Part shown: positions 33,601 through 46,018 of the stretch, piece after piece | Numbering within the stretch: the stretch's first letter is position 1 | Layout: every line of letters begins with the position of its first letter | Translations under genes and position numbers: made by a program | Origin: Sphaerosporella brunnea | Taxonomy: Eukaryota; Ascomycota; Pezizomycetes; Pezizales; Pyronemataceae | Assembly: GCA_008704415.1 (NCBI GenBank) | Contig: VXIS01000169.1 | Coordinates: 36,305-100,304, forward strand | Reading direction: 5' to 3' | Length of the DNA: 64,000 bases | The notes under the pieces: generated by a model | Told to the model about the DNA's origin: nothing | The model's database searches: none | Seen by the model: only the letters and a program-made list of their open reading frames with translations

Positions 33601-36600
33601 ATTACCGTCATTGAAGTCCCTTCTGAGCCTTTCTTACCTCCGGATATCTACAAATGGGTAACCTCATGCTTGAAAGGCTTGTCGCCTGCGCCTTTCATGG
33701 TGTTGCAAGATATCATCATACCTTCCAACTCTCTCACGCCGAACACTCCCTCACAGCGCCCGCGTAATCCCTTTTCTCCACCGCCTGCGCCAGCTTCCCC
33801 CACAGTGCAGAAGGCTGTCTTCGCTAAACTGACCCCAAGAACTCGGATAGTCACCGCATTGTTCACCACAATTGCAACCCCAGGGGCTACTGATGTTACC
33901 ATCGTGGAGAAAATGGTGGAACTCAATTTCACGTTGGCCGGTCTTCAGAGACTACCGGAAGGCATTGCAATTCCTCTCAGAGAAGCCATTGCAAGATGCC
34001 AAGAGCAACCGCCGACCACCTGGGGCGTACAGGCTCTGGATCTAGTTGGCCGGAAAGACCTCCGGATGCTCGTTGAGCCAGCCAAGCGGAAACGAGAAGC
34101 TTCTGGGAAGTGGCAGAGCGAGCCAACTCACGAGGCCACACGAGATGTCCATCTTATTTGCTCGACGGCATTAGATACTGATGCCATTGGCAGCTATGAC
34201 CCCATGTCTGAGCATGACCGACAGGCTGTCTCGAGGTTGCTGTTCAAGGATGACCGAAGGCTGTTTGACGCCGTCAAGTTGCTTCAATCCGTCAAGCCAT
34301 CCCCAGTGAAGTGCATTCCCGAGCCGCGTTGGTCTGAGCAAGAAACGCTTGATCGCTACAAGGACGTCGCCATTCGTGTTGCCATACGTACCCTTGCTGT
34401 TGCGACTGGAAGAGGCCTCCTTCACTTTTCGGCTCGAGTGCCGTTGCTCACGGAGCGGTTCCCTATTCCGACCTTCAACCTGCACACCGTTATCAAGCCA
34501 GCGAATACCACTGTGCTGGCAGATCGGCCAACATTTGCCGAAGAGAAAGTTAGTTGGGCGTTTTTCCATGCAGGAGTTTCCGCGGGTGTCAGCATCTCTC
34601 GTGAAGCCAAGGAGATTGATACAAGTTGGATAGTATTCAACAAGCCAGCTGAACTCACCAATCGGCATGCGGGTTTCCTGCTTGGATTGGGCCTAAATGG
34701 TCATCTGCGCAACATAGCCAAATGGCACGCCTATAACTACTTGACGCCCAAACATACCATGGTTTCTATTGGCTTACTGTTGGGCATTTCGGCAAGTTTC
34801 CTTGGTACGATGGACGCCACGATTACCAGACTGCTTTCTGTTCACGTAACTCGGTTGCTTCCCCCTGGAAGTGCTGATCTGAACATAACACCTCTCACGC
34901 AAACGGCTGGCGTCATGGGAATTGGTCTCTTGTATGCCAACACTCAGCATCGCCGGATGTCAGAGGTTATGCTCAGTGAGATTGGTAAGTTTGATTCGTA
35001 CGTTTCTGTCTTGCTGTGTTGCTAACAGAATGAACAGAGTATGTTGAAGAGCCTGACTCCTGTGTACCAAACGATACTCTTCGTGACGAAGGATATAGGC
35101 TTGCAGCTGGTTTTTCCCTTGGGCTTATCAACCTTGGCTGTGGACAAGATCTTCGCGGTCTCCACGATATGCGACTTGTTGAACGTCTGCTTGCGGTGGC
35201 GGTTGGCCCCAAGAAGGTTTCAATCGTGCATATCCTAGACAAGGCCTCTGCCGGCGCTATTATCGCTCTGGCTTTGGTCTACATGAAGACCGGTAATGAG
35301 TCGGTGGCCCTCAAGCTCGATATTCCGGAAACCGCCCATCTCCTTGAATATGTCCGGCCTGATCTTTTTTTGCTTCGCACCGTTGCGAAGAACATAATCT
35401 TGTGGGACCGAATCCAGGGCACATTTGACTGGATTGAATCAAACCTAAGGTTCTTCCTTCGCAAACGCTTCATGCTGAACACTATCAAGCGGCTCGACAG
35501 CGAGGATCTCGCTTTTTACAATATCATGGCGGGTCTGTGCTTTAGCATTGCGTTGAAGTACGCAGGAACCTGCGACCATGCTGTTCGGGATGTTCTTATT
35601 CATTACCTGGATCAATTCATCCGACTATGCGGTTTGGCAGGTGTGTTTATCCATGCTTCATGATTACATAACATCGCTAACAAGATAAACAGCTCGCAAC
35701 CACGACGAAAAGCTCACAAAGACGACTATCCGCAACTGTCAGGACCTGCTAGCCCTTTCGGCAGCTACTGTAATGGCTGGCACCGGTGATGTCACAGTGT
35801 TCAGACGCCTCCGAAAACTGCATGGACGCATCGAGCAGGATGTTACGTTTGGATCACATCTCGCCAGCCACCTCGCTATTGGAGTGCTCTTCCTTGGAAA
35901 CGGCTCATTTACCTTCGGAACCAGTAACATTGCCGTTGCCGCGCTGCTTTGTGCCTTTTACCCCTTATTCCCAACTACTGTGCTGGACAACAAGAGCCAT
36001 TTGCAAGCCTTCCGCCATTTCTGGGTGTTGGCAGTCGAAAACCGTTGCATCATTCCACGCGATGCCGAGTCGTTCCGTCCCACGCAGATCCCCATTACCA
36101 TCGCGCTGAAAGACGGTACTGAGCAGCAGCGCATTGCACCATGCCTGTTACCTGATTTGAAGACGGTCTCCTCTGTAACAACTACAAGTCCGGAACACTG
36201 GACGGTTGTTCTCGACTTCGAAAATAGCGAGGCTCATCGCGCTGGATTCGACAACTGCCAATCAATCTTTGTGCACCGACGATCGGCACATGCCACGCAG
36301 AGCACGGTGTTCCAGGCAGCTCTGCAGGCGCTAGATGACGTCGAAAATCACAAGGCTCCGATGGAATGGGTCGGCAAGCTGAGTGCGTTTGCGGGGCTCG
36401 ACAAAGCTGAAAAAGCACTCATCATCCGAGAAGGAGAACGCGGCGGAGGAGAATGCGTGGATGATAGGCTGGAGCTCGACTACGCTCTCAGAGTGGGCAA
36501 CAGTCGCAGCAGGCTTCGTGGCGTGGCGGTTGTCGCCGCTAGGAAGGAGGGAGAGGGCGGCTTGTGGGTCGCTGATGAGACGGTGGAGGCGCTCAGGGCG

Positions 36601-36624
36601 GGTGTTTGGGTCAAGGGTGGCTAA
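30685..36624 (+). CDS. APC1: anaphase-promoting complex subunit 1 (four exons)
   Basis: Exons 30685-33544, 33596-34984, 35038-35640 and 35693-36624 give 1927 residues, typical of Aspergillus BimE-size Apc1. The N-terminus (SSLGLHSPTALPYCITEKLL, then VVWSQGGVIRRVFRYD) is the conserved Apc1 start, leading into the WD40-like domain. A disordered Ser-rich loop spans about 330-470. The proteasome/cyclosome (PC) repeats lie at about 1310-1570 (HAGFLLGLGLNGHLRNIAKW, SIGLLLGISASFLGTMD, YRLAAGFSLGLINLGCGQDL). Apc1 is the scaffold of the E3 ligase that degrades cyclin B and securin. Introns 2 and 3 (53 and 52 bp) are clear. The first (33545-33595) uses a weak GTTGGT donor, chosen because it keeps frame and has GCTAAC before the acceptor; a donor at 33527 is the alternative. 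Confidence 0.92.
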
Positions 36625-37291
36625 GGGAGTCACATTGTGCGCATGGTTCGGCGTTCGTGTTTTTCTTCTACATTTCTGTGATTTTTCATCTGAGGGGCTG
36701 CATGATACCTATATGTGCTTGATGCGTTCGTTATCCGTGATACGTTATGACTCGGTGTGATCCCCATGTGGCGTGAGCCACAGTGATGTGGCAGTGAGGG
36801 AGGCAGGCTCTGCGAGAGGTCACGGGCGTCTTGGCTAGATAGCAGAGTAGAGTATACGAGTTCGGTCTGGCAGGAGGAGGGATTCCTTGGATCAACGTAT
36901 GTAGGCCAGATTTCCACAGAACGGCGACGTTAGTATCTAACTACCAAGAAATTCGTGGTGCCAGAGATTTCACCTCAGGACCAAAAAAGCCCACGGAACC
37001 ACAGCGCCGTTTCTGGCCTCGACCCTCAACTCCCCGCTGACTAACAGCCTCAAAACCAGCATCCGCGCCGAACCACACAGGATTTCTCCCGGCCTGCCGA
37101 ACGGGTTCTGGGTGGAATTTGGGTGTTTGCCTATCTCAATCCGTGAAAGAAGGAGGTAGGTTATCTACACATCGATATTTATCGTGCATATGCGGGAGGA
37201 AGATGGGCAATACGCACTTTGTGGCGAGTCGGACGCCGCCGACCCGGCGGTTGCAGTCAACGCGAAGGAACAGCACCACCACCACCACCAC

Positions 37292-37294
<3 letters not shown>

Positions 37295-37325
<31 letters not shown>
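37295..37325 (+). repeat. 31-base T homopolymer
   Basis: Directly preceded by a CAC trinucleotide run. Confidence 0.9.
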
Positions 37326-37327
<2 letters not shown>

Positions 37328-37625
37328 GTCGTGGATCGCATTGGAAGCTGTCGGTGGTGGTGGTGCGAGCGGGATTCACGTGAGTTCGCGTTCCAAGAAC
37401 CAAGAGGCAGGCGTACGAGTAAAAAACGGTCAGGCAAAAAAAAGGCTAAGGCACCGACCGCTACAACGGTCGGTTGTTGTTGTTGACGATGATGAGAAAA
37501 ATCGGCATTCAATTTGCCCGCTCGAGTTACTTGGTAGGTAGGTATATATACTCTCGTGACAATGAAAACTGCAAAACTTGATTGAACTCGAGTGACTCGG
37601 GAAAACCGTTGGCGTGATGTTCTGG

Positions 37626-37647
37626 CGAATTCGAATTCGAATTCGAA
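37626..37647 (+). repeat. AATTCG hexanucleotide microsatellite
   Basis: Three and a half perfect units, self-complementary. Confidence 0.85.
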
Positions 37648-38275
37648 GTGCATGCCTTATGTGAGGGAGGCACGAAACATTGTCTGCGGTTCCCCCCCAG
37701 TAGTGCTCACTAGTACTGAACTGCCGGGCACGAGTACCAGTTGAGGTTCAACGAGCTAAACTAAAAACTACACGCGTCGTCTGGTAAATCACGCATTTCC
37801 ACCATCCGATTATGCTACTACCTATCGCAGAGGGAAGAAGAGCCCGATTCCTATGAGTCTGTTGAGACCCCAAACAAGCGAGGCCGGCAACAAATAGAAA
37901 GCTTACGGAGGAGTAAGAGCTTGCAGTTTGCCAGACTGGATGCGATCGGGAGTTCTGCTCGCCTACAAATGGTCTGCCGCCGGCGATGTGGATGACGAAA
38001 GCATCCAATGCCGGAGAGACACTTGATGAACCCGATTCCAAAAATGCACAAACACAAAGCACAAATAGATACACGTTGATGAGATGTCCAATGGTATTCA
38101 CACGCTCATTCATCGTTCAAGCTCAAGTTGGCAAACATTCCCCCTCTCCCTGCTATTCCGAAGAGGGGGGGGCCGCTGAGCATGCCACATGCGTCCTCTC
38201 TAATCCCTTTTACAAAGTCCGTAAAATAAAATGAAACATAAAGTAGATAAAAAAAAAACACCCTAGAGAACCCAT

Positions 38276-40020
38276 TTATTGAATGAATTGACCGACACCG
38301 CCCAGTTCTCCCTCCTTGGCTGCGATCTCAAAGTATCCGTAGATAATACTGCGTGCCTGCGTTAGTCTATAAACCCCAAGTGGGGAGAAGAAGAAACTTA
38401 CGTAACAGCCAGGAGAATACCAGTTCCAGATCCGAGGGCGCCCATAAGGTCCGACGCAACAGAAAGCGCACCAATGCAAGCGCCACCGAAAGCGGCGGCA
38501 GTGGGGATAACGCGCTTGAGCTCCTTGTACATGCTCTGCTCGCGGTGGCCAGCCATGACGAGTCCCTGCTCCTTGAGTTGCTTGGCAACGTCGCGGGGAC
38601 TTGAGCCCGAAACCTCAATCCAGGTCTTGGAGAAGATGGCGCATGCACTGAGCATGAAAGCGATGTAGAGCGCAGTGTGTACGGGGTCCTTAATGGCGTC
38701 GGTCAAGCTGAGAGGAGGGGACATGTAGTACGAGATACCGGAGACGGCGAAGAGCTGAGCGGATCCCTCCTTGGGCTCCCAGACACCGAGAAGACGCACC
38801 AACAGGTTGTCCGAAAAGCGGTTGTAGAGCATCTGCGAAACCAAGAACACGTTGGAGCTCAGAGCGGACTGCAGCATAATGGGCATATTGCTGGTGTAGA
38901 ACAGGCGAACGGGGTAGGTGCCGCGGGTTCCACGGTACTTGCTGGACTTGACGGGGATCTCGACACGGAAACCCTGGAGGTAGATCACGGCCGCGAAAAC
39001 AACGAGGGTAGCCAGCAGGCTCATGATGTTAGGCAGGTTCTGGCGGTAGAAGGCCTCCTTGAGAGCGCGCGCCTTGTTGTCCCAGGTCAACAAAAGGTGG
39101 AAGAGAGCGATTACGGCGCCCTCAAACTCGGGGCCACGGCCGGTGTTGATGGTGGTGGGAGAGAACGCCTTCCAGACGATGCTCTCGCAGATGTTGGTGG
39201 CGATGAACAGTGAGATACCGGAACCCAATCCATATCCCTTCTGGAGAAGCTCATCCAAAAGAATGACAATCAAACCAGCGACGACAAGCTGGAGCACCAA
39301 AAGCAAGCAAACACCAGCACCGAGATCACTAGGCTGTCCATAGAGACCGGTCAAAACGTACACTGTGGCTTGTCCGAGCGAAAGGATGATAGCGAACACT
39401 AGTGGCGCGGTCAGACGGAGAGCTAACCAAAAATGACCGTATTGCGGGGGAGGGGAAGGGAAAACAAACATTTCTGGGCAGTCTGGTAAAGTTCACGGTC
39501 GGACTTGAGGTCAAGGTTGACATCGATCATGTGGGTACCGGCGAGGAGCTGGAAGACCATTCCGGACGAGATAATAGGCGATATACCGAGCTCCATGAGG
39601 GTTCCCCGGTTACTGGCGAGCATCATTCGCAGCCAGTAAAGCGGGTCGGAAGTCTGTGCACATAATGATCAGCTTCGGCGCGTCCCCGCAGGCGGTGGTG
39701 GTAATCGTACATCTGAAGACACAATTCCGTATAATGGCATCTGGCTCATGACCAAGAAGATGACCAGTGTCAACTGCGACGCCAGTTAGCACTCTGTCAT
39801 CACGACCATCGCGGGGATGCTCACTCCTGTCCACATCATCCGTTGCTGAAAGGGCACCTTCCGCTCAGGTGCCGCCACCTCAGGGAGGTATGGCACGAAT
39901 GGCTTGATTACATCCAAGAACCGTACTGCACGCATCCATTGTCAGTCAACCGCGCACACGATCAAAGCTCCGACAGCAACGACGACGAGATCAAGGAAGA
40001 GGCCACATACAACCAGACAT
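38276..40020 (-). CDS. SEC61: protein transport protein Sec61 subunit alpha (six exons, complete)
   Basis: Exons 40020-40011, 39925-39825, 39773-39711, 39653-39470, 39398-38402 and 38348-38276 total 476 codons (475 residues), the standard length. Junctions rebuild [53 protein letters not shown] and [20 protein letters not shown]. The ten-helix SecY/Sec61 fold is evident: [40 protein letters not shown], the cytosolic loop [20 protein letters not shown] that contacts the ribosome, and the C-terminal [17 protein letters not shown]. It forms the ER translocation channel with Sss1 and Sbh1. The first exon is 10 nt. This is the left copy; a second copy starts at 62682 in the inverted right arm. Confidence 0.97.
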
Positions 40021-41732
40021 GACGAAAGAAAGGCGATCGCCCGAGGTAGGGGTGAGAAAAAGAGAGAAAGGTTAACTGGAGGAAGGAGATCCAGAAGTCA
40101 CTTCGTGGGAGATCTCTCTCGCAGGTGTTGTTGGGGGATTTTTAAGGGAGGCTCAGGAGAAGTCGGGAGGCAAAGTTTAGTTTTTGTGAATCTGGCCTCT
40201 CAGCAGAGGGTGACTAAGTAGGAGGCGCTAACTACCCCAGAGTGGCGAGAGCCACAGTGGCGTGTGGCGTAGTAGAGGGATAGGCGCGATAGGCTTGGTA
40301 GGAGTCATGTGAGCATGCTTGGCAGTATGGGTGATAGGACGGCGCTAGCGTCAGATCAATTGATGGTGAGTGCGGTCATAAAGGATCACTCGACACATTG
40401 TGCCCTGCGACCACTGTGTGGTTAGGAAACGATCAGCTCACGGAGATGTATTACCCAAAACTTTTTTTCATTCTTTTTGCGTTCCAGGCCGGAAGGCCTC
40501 GGGTTTTATCTCCTGAACCCATCCCCCAACTACTACTTCTTCTCACCATCGCACGGCTTCTCCGCCTCCAGCTTCGGCTCAGCAAGCGCTTAACCTAGCG
40601 TGAAGTGCCCCCGGGGTGTAGTTGCTCCTGGGGAGTGCGTTGCGTGGCGATGTGGCATTGCGCTTTTGGCAGCGCCAAGTACTGTGTCTGTGGTGAGGTT
40701 GGTTGACTCATTGTTGATAGCTGTGGGTTAAATCCCGAGGAGGTAAGTTGCATGGTTTTGGTATGTAGGAGAACTAGTGGTGAATTACATACCTGTCGGT
40801 GTGATGGGAAATCAGTGAATTACGAAATAGATAAGATCAAGCGGTTCTTTGGCCTCCCGACGTTCCTTTTCCTATTACTTCTTTGCCTCACGAGTATGTT
40901 GTTCCTGCTCTTTCTTCAGCTGTTATTCTTCATGCTTCCAGTGCTTTCAGTTTGGAAACATGTGTCTTTTCTCTGCACTTTCACTGATAGGCAGGTCCGG
41001 GGAGGGCGGGTTATTCACAACTAATCACTCGCACAAAAATTTGGTGGTGCTGGTGGTACGCAGATTTAGTTAGGCTTGATCTTATTCGACAGGTACCTTT
41101 CGAAAGTTGACGGTTTGAAAGTGATCAGGAATGACGGACTCATCTCGGCTGAAACATGGCCGCTCCAATTGTTTTTTTCCTGCCTACCTGCCTGCCAGCT
41201 TTCGGGTCGAACATAGCCATGACAGACAGCCGTCCCAGTCCCCAATCACACGCACACGTCACAGCAATCATATCCCCGTCTACCAATTCGCGCCTATGGG
41301 AAGAGCTTGAGTGGAAATAGTTTGATGTAGCACGTATCTCCCTTTCTGCATTTCGGAGCTGGGCTTGCTTGCTGCTTCCAAAATCTTGTTTTTTATGTAG
41401 CACGAAGATTGAATATCTACAATTAATTCGATACTGTGTAGTGGGCAATAGTCAGATACGCAAGCCGGGCTTCGTAGCCGGCCTGAATAAAAAAAGCCGG
41501 CCCATTTTCACAGAAAGCCATGCAGCCACGGCTTTTTGGGCTGGCTATTGGGAACACTCTGCAAACTGCCACCTAGAAGAAACCACACCTCATATTAAAG
41601 TGTTTGCAGTATGAAGCGAAACGGAGCCCACCTCCCCCCCCCCGGGCCGAAGGAAACCAGAGAAAAGATCCACCTCGCCTCGACAACATAAGTCTTCCAT
41701 CAGCCCCACCAATAAGCGCCATAACATCACTT
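40021..41732. other. SEC61 upstream region, no supported gene
   Basis: The SEC61 5' UTR and promoter lie at the left end. An ORF-sized frame at 39904-40221 is the antisense of that region. Nothing else is recognised, and the mirror image at 61.0-62.7 kb is noisy. Confidence 0.5.
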
Positions 41733-42928
41733 CTATTGTACTTGATTAAGGCACTCTCCAGGGCCTCCCAGATCGTTGTTTGGATCCCCACCGGTGAAAA
41801 AACTCACATTGCCCAAGCCTGACGGACATTGCGGGGACACCGGCGGGGCGTTCGGAGGGGAGCCTACGCCAAAGGCACAAATGCTGCCAGCGACCGACCA
41901 CCATCCCACGCAGCCCGGAGTGTTAAAACACGCGGCGCAGCAGTCTGCGGCTCTCGGAGCATTAGGGAAAACAAGGCTTCCTGGCGGGCTGACAGCGATT
42001 CCGGTGATTCCACCGGTTGCGGATGGGCAGACGGTGGTGGTGGAGGTAACGGAGTCAGTTACGACGACGGTGGTGGTGGATATCACATTCGTAACCGTGA
42101 CGGCGTCCGGTGTCACCGTCGTCGGAATCGTGTTCGTTGCCACCGTCTTCGTCAGCGTTTGGGTCGCTGTATTCACTTTGCCGGGAATCGTCCGGGTCCG
42201 AGTCACGGTCGTCGTGCGGATGACATTCTGCACCAGCGTCGAACACGCTGCTGAGATTTTCGAATCAGGGTAGCCCCGAAGGAACGAGGGCGGCCGGATG
42301 TAGGAGCGTTTTGTAACGGTAGGTCTTGCAACGGTAGAGGTCACCGTCACGGTGTCTGTCACTGTGTTTGTGGCTGTAGCTACCGAGTTGGAGGTCACTG
42401 GAATATATCATTGTCAGATATTATTTTTTGCAATATTGATTGATATCAGCCACTAGCAACTCACCAGTCGGCGTTTGAGCAGTGATGGTATTGGTGACGT
42501 CCTGAGTCACCCCAACCACCTTTGTCACCGTGGTTGGAAGGCACTTCGGGTTCCTGATGCCGCAGGCGGTGGTGGTGACGATTCTTGTCACCACGGGATG
42601 CAGATTGATGTAGGCTTTGCAGAAGTCCCACTGCTTCTTAGAACGGAGGAGGTCGACTAGATCTGATGATTGTCAGTCTCGCTTTCATAAAGCTTGGGGC
42701 ACACATCAAAGCCAACGAGACCGAGAACATACCATAGGAATAGTAATCATATCCCCTTTTCTCAGCTGCGGCAGGTGCTCGCCAAAAGTCCGTTTCTCCC
42801 GTCTTGTCATTGTAGATAGCCTTTATTATAGGGCCTGTGTTACTGTCCATGTCTGCCGGCGTAACTGCGGGGACGCTGCTGAGCAGCAGAAACAAGCCGG
42901 CCGCCAGTGCGGATTTAGTGGAAACCAT
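41733..42928 (-). CDS. secreted protein with Thr-rich stalk and PAN/Apple-like cysteine domain (three exons)
   Basis: Exons 42928-42733, 42662-42465 and 42397-41733 give 352 residues; both introns (70 and 67 bp) have GTATGT or GTGAGT donors and good acceptors. Residues 1-25 are a signal peptide (STKSALAAGLFLLLSSVPAV). Exon 1 continues with a short domain (IIKAIYNDKTGETDFW, GYDYYSY). The middle, about 110-270, is a Thr/Val-rich stalk (TVTDTVTVTSTVARPTVT), a typical target of O-mannosylation. The C-terminal region (AADCCAACFNTPGCVGWWSV ... ICAFGVG) has the Cys pattern of PAN/Apple-like adhesion modules. It is probably a cell-wall or extracellular protein. No GPI signal is evident. No counterpart exists in the right arm. 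Confidence 0.7.
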
Positions 42929-44071
42929 TGTCGCTGAGGATTATCGGATGCCAGCTACAGTGAGCTTTTCGCCGGATGGTCAAGAACCTCCTTATTTATA
43001 CTTACTTGGGGCCAGCATTTAGAATTTAAAAAAAGGGCTCACAATAATTTCTCCTTCGAGTAAATTCCAGCGAGCTTGCCGCATTTTTTGGTTCCAAATG
43101 CCAGCCCGTGTATACCCACTGCCGACGAACGAGGATGAGGTTGTTGTTTTTTTTTTTTCAGCTGTGGTTCCCCCTGCATACCTGCATGGGTCTAAGCGAT
43201 AATAAGGCTATGCCCCTTTAGAGTAAAGGAAGCGAGAAGGCGTTATGGGGCTGATCTAGAACTGCCTTTTCGGAATTAGGCACCATGGGAGGCGGCTGGT
43301 AGTCTTCCCAGTGTCGGCGAGGGTACCTATTTTTGGAGTATGGATGTAGAATGTATTCTACATCCGTACACTCTTGATGAGTTGTACAATAACTACACTA
43401 CGTGTAGGCACTACAATACAGCGTTAGGTCCAGTGTGATTGTGGGAAATTCCAGAAACCCTATCGACCAACAGGGGCGAGCAATGTTGTCTTTGTTGATC
43501 AGCCGCTAATAGGCGAGTCTCAGACAGCCAGATCCCAGGTCAACACTCGCCTCTTCATTTCCGACTTGTGGGGCGGCTGGCCGAGTTGCGCCCACATGTA
43601 CTCTGAGTACTTAGATACACAAAGGGCGCCCAGCTGTAATTTACTCTGTACAGAGAGGCTTCGTTTTCTATGAGTTCGCCCCCAAATGCAAGTGCTAGAT
43701 CATTCCATTCCCTCATCGCTGGGTTCAATTTTGCTGCACGTGTTCAGTCGTGCGGCTCAAATCTCTACAGAGATAGACACGGTATGCTGCACCTTCAGGT
43801 TCGATTGCTGTGAATCTCAACCTCACGGTTCTCCGCGGCTTATTGCAATTGCGGACTGGCGAGGAACAGCTTCGTCAGCTAGCCTGAGGCAAGTTGCGCT
43901 ATAGGCTCTACAGATGAGGAGGGAGTGCTGGGTGATCAAGAAGATAGCAGTGAGGGAGAGGACGAAATCGCGGGCCCATCCGGGGCTGTTCACACTAAAG
44001 GAGGGTTTGATGTAGCACAAAAGCTGTGTCTATGGCGGCGGTCTTTTTTCATTAGTTATTGCATATCCTGG
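42929..44071. other. intergenic, one palindrome, no supported gene
   Basis: T-run at 43147-43159 and a palindrome at 43342-43365. No domain-bearing frame. Confidence 0.5.
43342..43365. repeat. perfect 10-bp-arm palindrome
   Basis: ggatgtagaa and its complement ttctacatcc flank tgta. The neighbouring bases (gta at 43338 side, tac on the other) partly extend the pairing. Confidence 0.8.
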
Positions 44072-44081
44072 TTCATCTGAG

Positions 44082-44881
44082 TCTTTTTATTAATCATACT
44101 GTAAAAACTCACTTACAAGGGACCCCTCCAGATTTGGTTAGTGGCACAGAATTGCCTTATAGGGAATTTGATGTCTCCAAAAGGAAGTCAGTAAAAACGA
44201 AAACCCTCCTTGGTAAGCTCAAAAGTTTTCCTATAAGGCGATTATTTGCCGCTAACCAAATCTGGGGGTCTCTTTTCAGTGAGTTTTTACGGTTATTGTC
44301 TTCAGCCGCTTGCGGCCATGACACATGTAGACGAGAAGAGACTATGCTACCCCCTGGGTCATTGAAGACCCACTACTGGGGCCTGCGGCCCTTCCAAGGA
44401 AATTGACAAAGGAAAGAGATCAAATATAAGCGCACCAAGGAGACTCGTCAGGTAGCTAGGAAATAGGTCTTTACATGACGCCCTAATTGGGCCAGCAGCC
44501 AACTTTGGTCGTGCGAAGGAAATCCAATATCGCCTCCGTACATCTGTCATCCGCCAGGAGAGCAACTATCGAAGTGGATGGCCAGCGTTTCATCCCTGCG
44601 CCCTCTTTGGTGGCGTCCTTAACCGCCTTCCGCAGCACCATCTGCTCGGCCTTCCACCTCTTGCAGAACTTGAAAAGATGACTACGGGTTTGTGTGGCGC
44701 CCTGTCCGCACCACCAGCATTTGTCATCCGTCCTCCTGCTCGTCCATAGCACGTAGGGCTTTGTTCAGTCTTAGCTGGTAGAAGCGCGAGGCAATCGCCT
44801 TCGGCGCCTTGGCTGCTGCGGGGTTGATCTTAGATCGCCGTGTCTTTGGCGCAGTGCTTCCCGCTCCATGCGGCGCGATCC
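44082..44881 (-). mobile_element. 5'-truncated LINE copy A with 10-bp target duplication
   Basis: The element's 3' tail is at the left (T-run and taatcat on the plus strand) and its truncated 5' end at the right. The 10-mer ttcatctgag stands on both sides (44072-44081 and 44882-44891). Inside, on the minus strand, are ASRFYQLRLNKALRAMDEQE and, after a frameshift, DDKCWWCGQGATQTRSHLF with RWPSTSIVALLADDRCTEAI (44483-44752), the C-terminal zinc knuckle and tail of a Tad-type ORF2. A MITE (44104-44287) is nested in the 3' tail. Confidence 0.8.
44104..44287. mobile_element. 184-bp MITE nested in LINE copy A
   Basis: Terminal inverted repeats of about 62 bp (AAAACTCACT...GACCCC...CCAGATTTGGTTAG... 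and its complement) pair with about ten mismatches. TA is duplicated at both ends (44102-44103 and 44288-44289). It sits in the LINE's 3' tail, so it is younger than the LINE insertion. Confidence 0.8.
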
Positions 44882-44918
44882 TTCATCTGAGACATAAATC
44901 TTTGCTCGAAGCAACTGT

Positions 44919-44949
44919 TACTCGTGCCAAGGTCACCTTGGCACGAGTA
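44919..44949. repeat. 31-bp perfect palindrome with a 1-nt centre
   Basis: tactcgtgccaaggt, then c, then its exact complement. It directly abuts the MITE that follows. Confidence 0.9.
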
Positions 44950-45077
44950 CCGCATAAACTCAGAAGCAAGAGACTGGGCTACGTCACTGACTAAGTCACT
45001 GCGCCATGTGGCAAAGTCACTAAGCCTACATGGCGCAGTGACTTAGCCCAGTCTCTTGCTTGCGAGTTTATGCGGTA
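44948..45077. mobile_element. hairpin MITE, TA-flanked, about 50-bp TIRs
   Basis: TA then CCGCATAAACTC... pairs with the complement ending ...GAGTTTATGCGG then TA. The left arm carries a 12-bp insertion (cgtcactgacta) and one mismatched base pair. The loop is about 18 bp. Confidence 0.8.
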
Positions 45078-46005
45078 GTCTGTAGGCGGCTGCTATCACC
45101 GATAGTGTTTGTTTTTACCTCCAGTGGCATGCGCATCACTACGTAGACACAGACGCGCCTCGACTACGTGTCTAGTATCGGTTTTCGGTATTCGGTATCG
45201 GGGATCGGACACCGAATACTGAGCATATACTGCTGCCGGTACCGAGCTCAATCCAAACAGGCCGTAATATTATTTAGAATTATGTACCAGAGTACAAGTG
45301 AATATCGATATCCGTGTGGTGACCACACAATACCTCTTCGATGAGCGGCAGTACTCTAGACAAATCATGATTTGTGCTGAAAGAGAAGGCCTTAAGGTGC
45401 TGACTATGACAAAGTCCCAATTCTTCGCACGGCCGGTGTGCTCTAGCTTTCCAGGCGGTGGCCCTCCGGTCGAGGAGTGCGACTTCTCATGACAATTTAA
45501 CATCCGTGGCCACTGCGCTAGATCATCGGTGGCATAGCCACACGGTGTACGATTGCCCATATGCTCTCTCTCTCCGGTCGAGGCGTTATTCTCGCCATCC
45601 ATGTGGCCTCACTCGGTCTATGTAACCGACGAAACATCCCTGTCGGTGGTCAGAGTGTTATTATACATTGTAGTAGATATCACTCCCTCGTTGAATAACG
45701 TGAGCGTTGGGGAAACGAGCGAGGTGGGCTTTGTTTTATATTGTTAGGACTTAGAGTAGAAAAAGATATGTCCACCACCTATTCATTCCACTACGACGTC
45801 TGACTTCAAGGCTGTGTTTCAACCACTTTAAGTCCTCCAAAAAAATTTCCAAATTTTACTCTAAGCCCTCTTTCACATGAAGACACAATCCCAAACTGAG
45901 ATAAAAAATCCAAAAACTGGTGTTGTGGTGTTGGTCGGAATTTGTGCATTTCGGCATTAACAGAGCCCGGATCACCCACCATGAGCCAGACAGGTGCGTG
46001 GGTGA
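45078..46005. other. intergenic, no supported gene
   Basis: A cggtat/tcgg-rich stretch at 45175-45215. The frames at 45270-45747 have no domain. Confidence 0.45.
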
Positions 46006-46018
46006 TAGAGGCGATGGA

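Larger units (their letters stand above)
36625..38275. other. intergenic between APC1 and SEC61 (convergent 3' ends)
   Basis: No supported gene. Contains a CAC-repeat followed by a 31-base T-run (37295-37325) and an AATTCG microsatellite (37626-37647). Open frames across the T-run are artefacts of low complexity. Confidence 0.5.

Noticed and set aside
37119..37541. 140-codon ORF across a homopolymer
   Set aside because: The phenylalanine run is the 31-base T tract; the frames on both sides are simple-sequence products.
41829..42254. ORF opposite the PAN-domain gene
   Set aside because: Antisense shadow of the Thr-rich stalk; the spliced minus-strand model explains the region.
45745..45870. 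MITE with ggacttagagta-type ends
   Set aside because: Only about 16 imperfect inverted bases and no matching TA at the right end.
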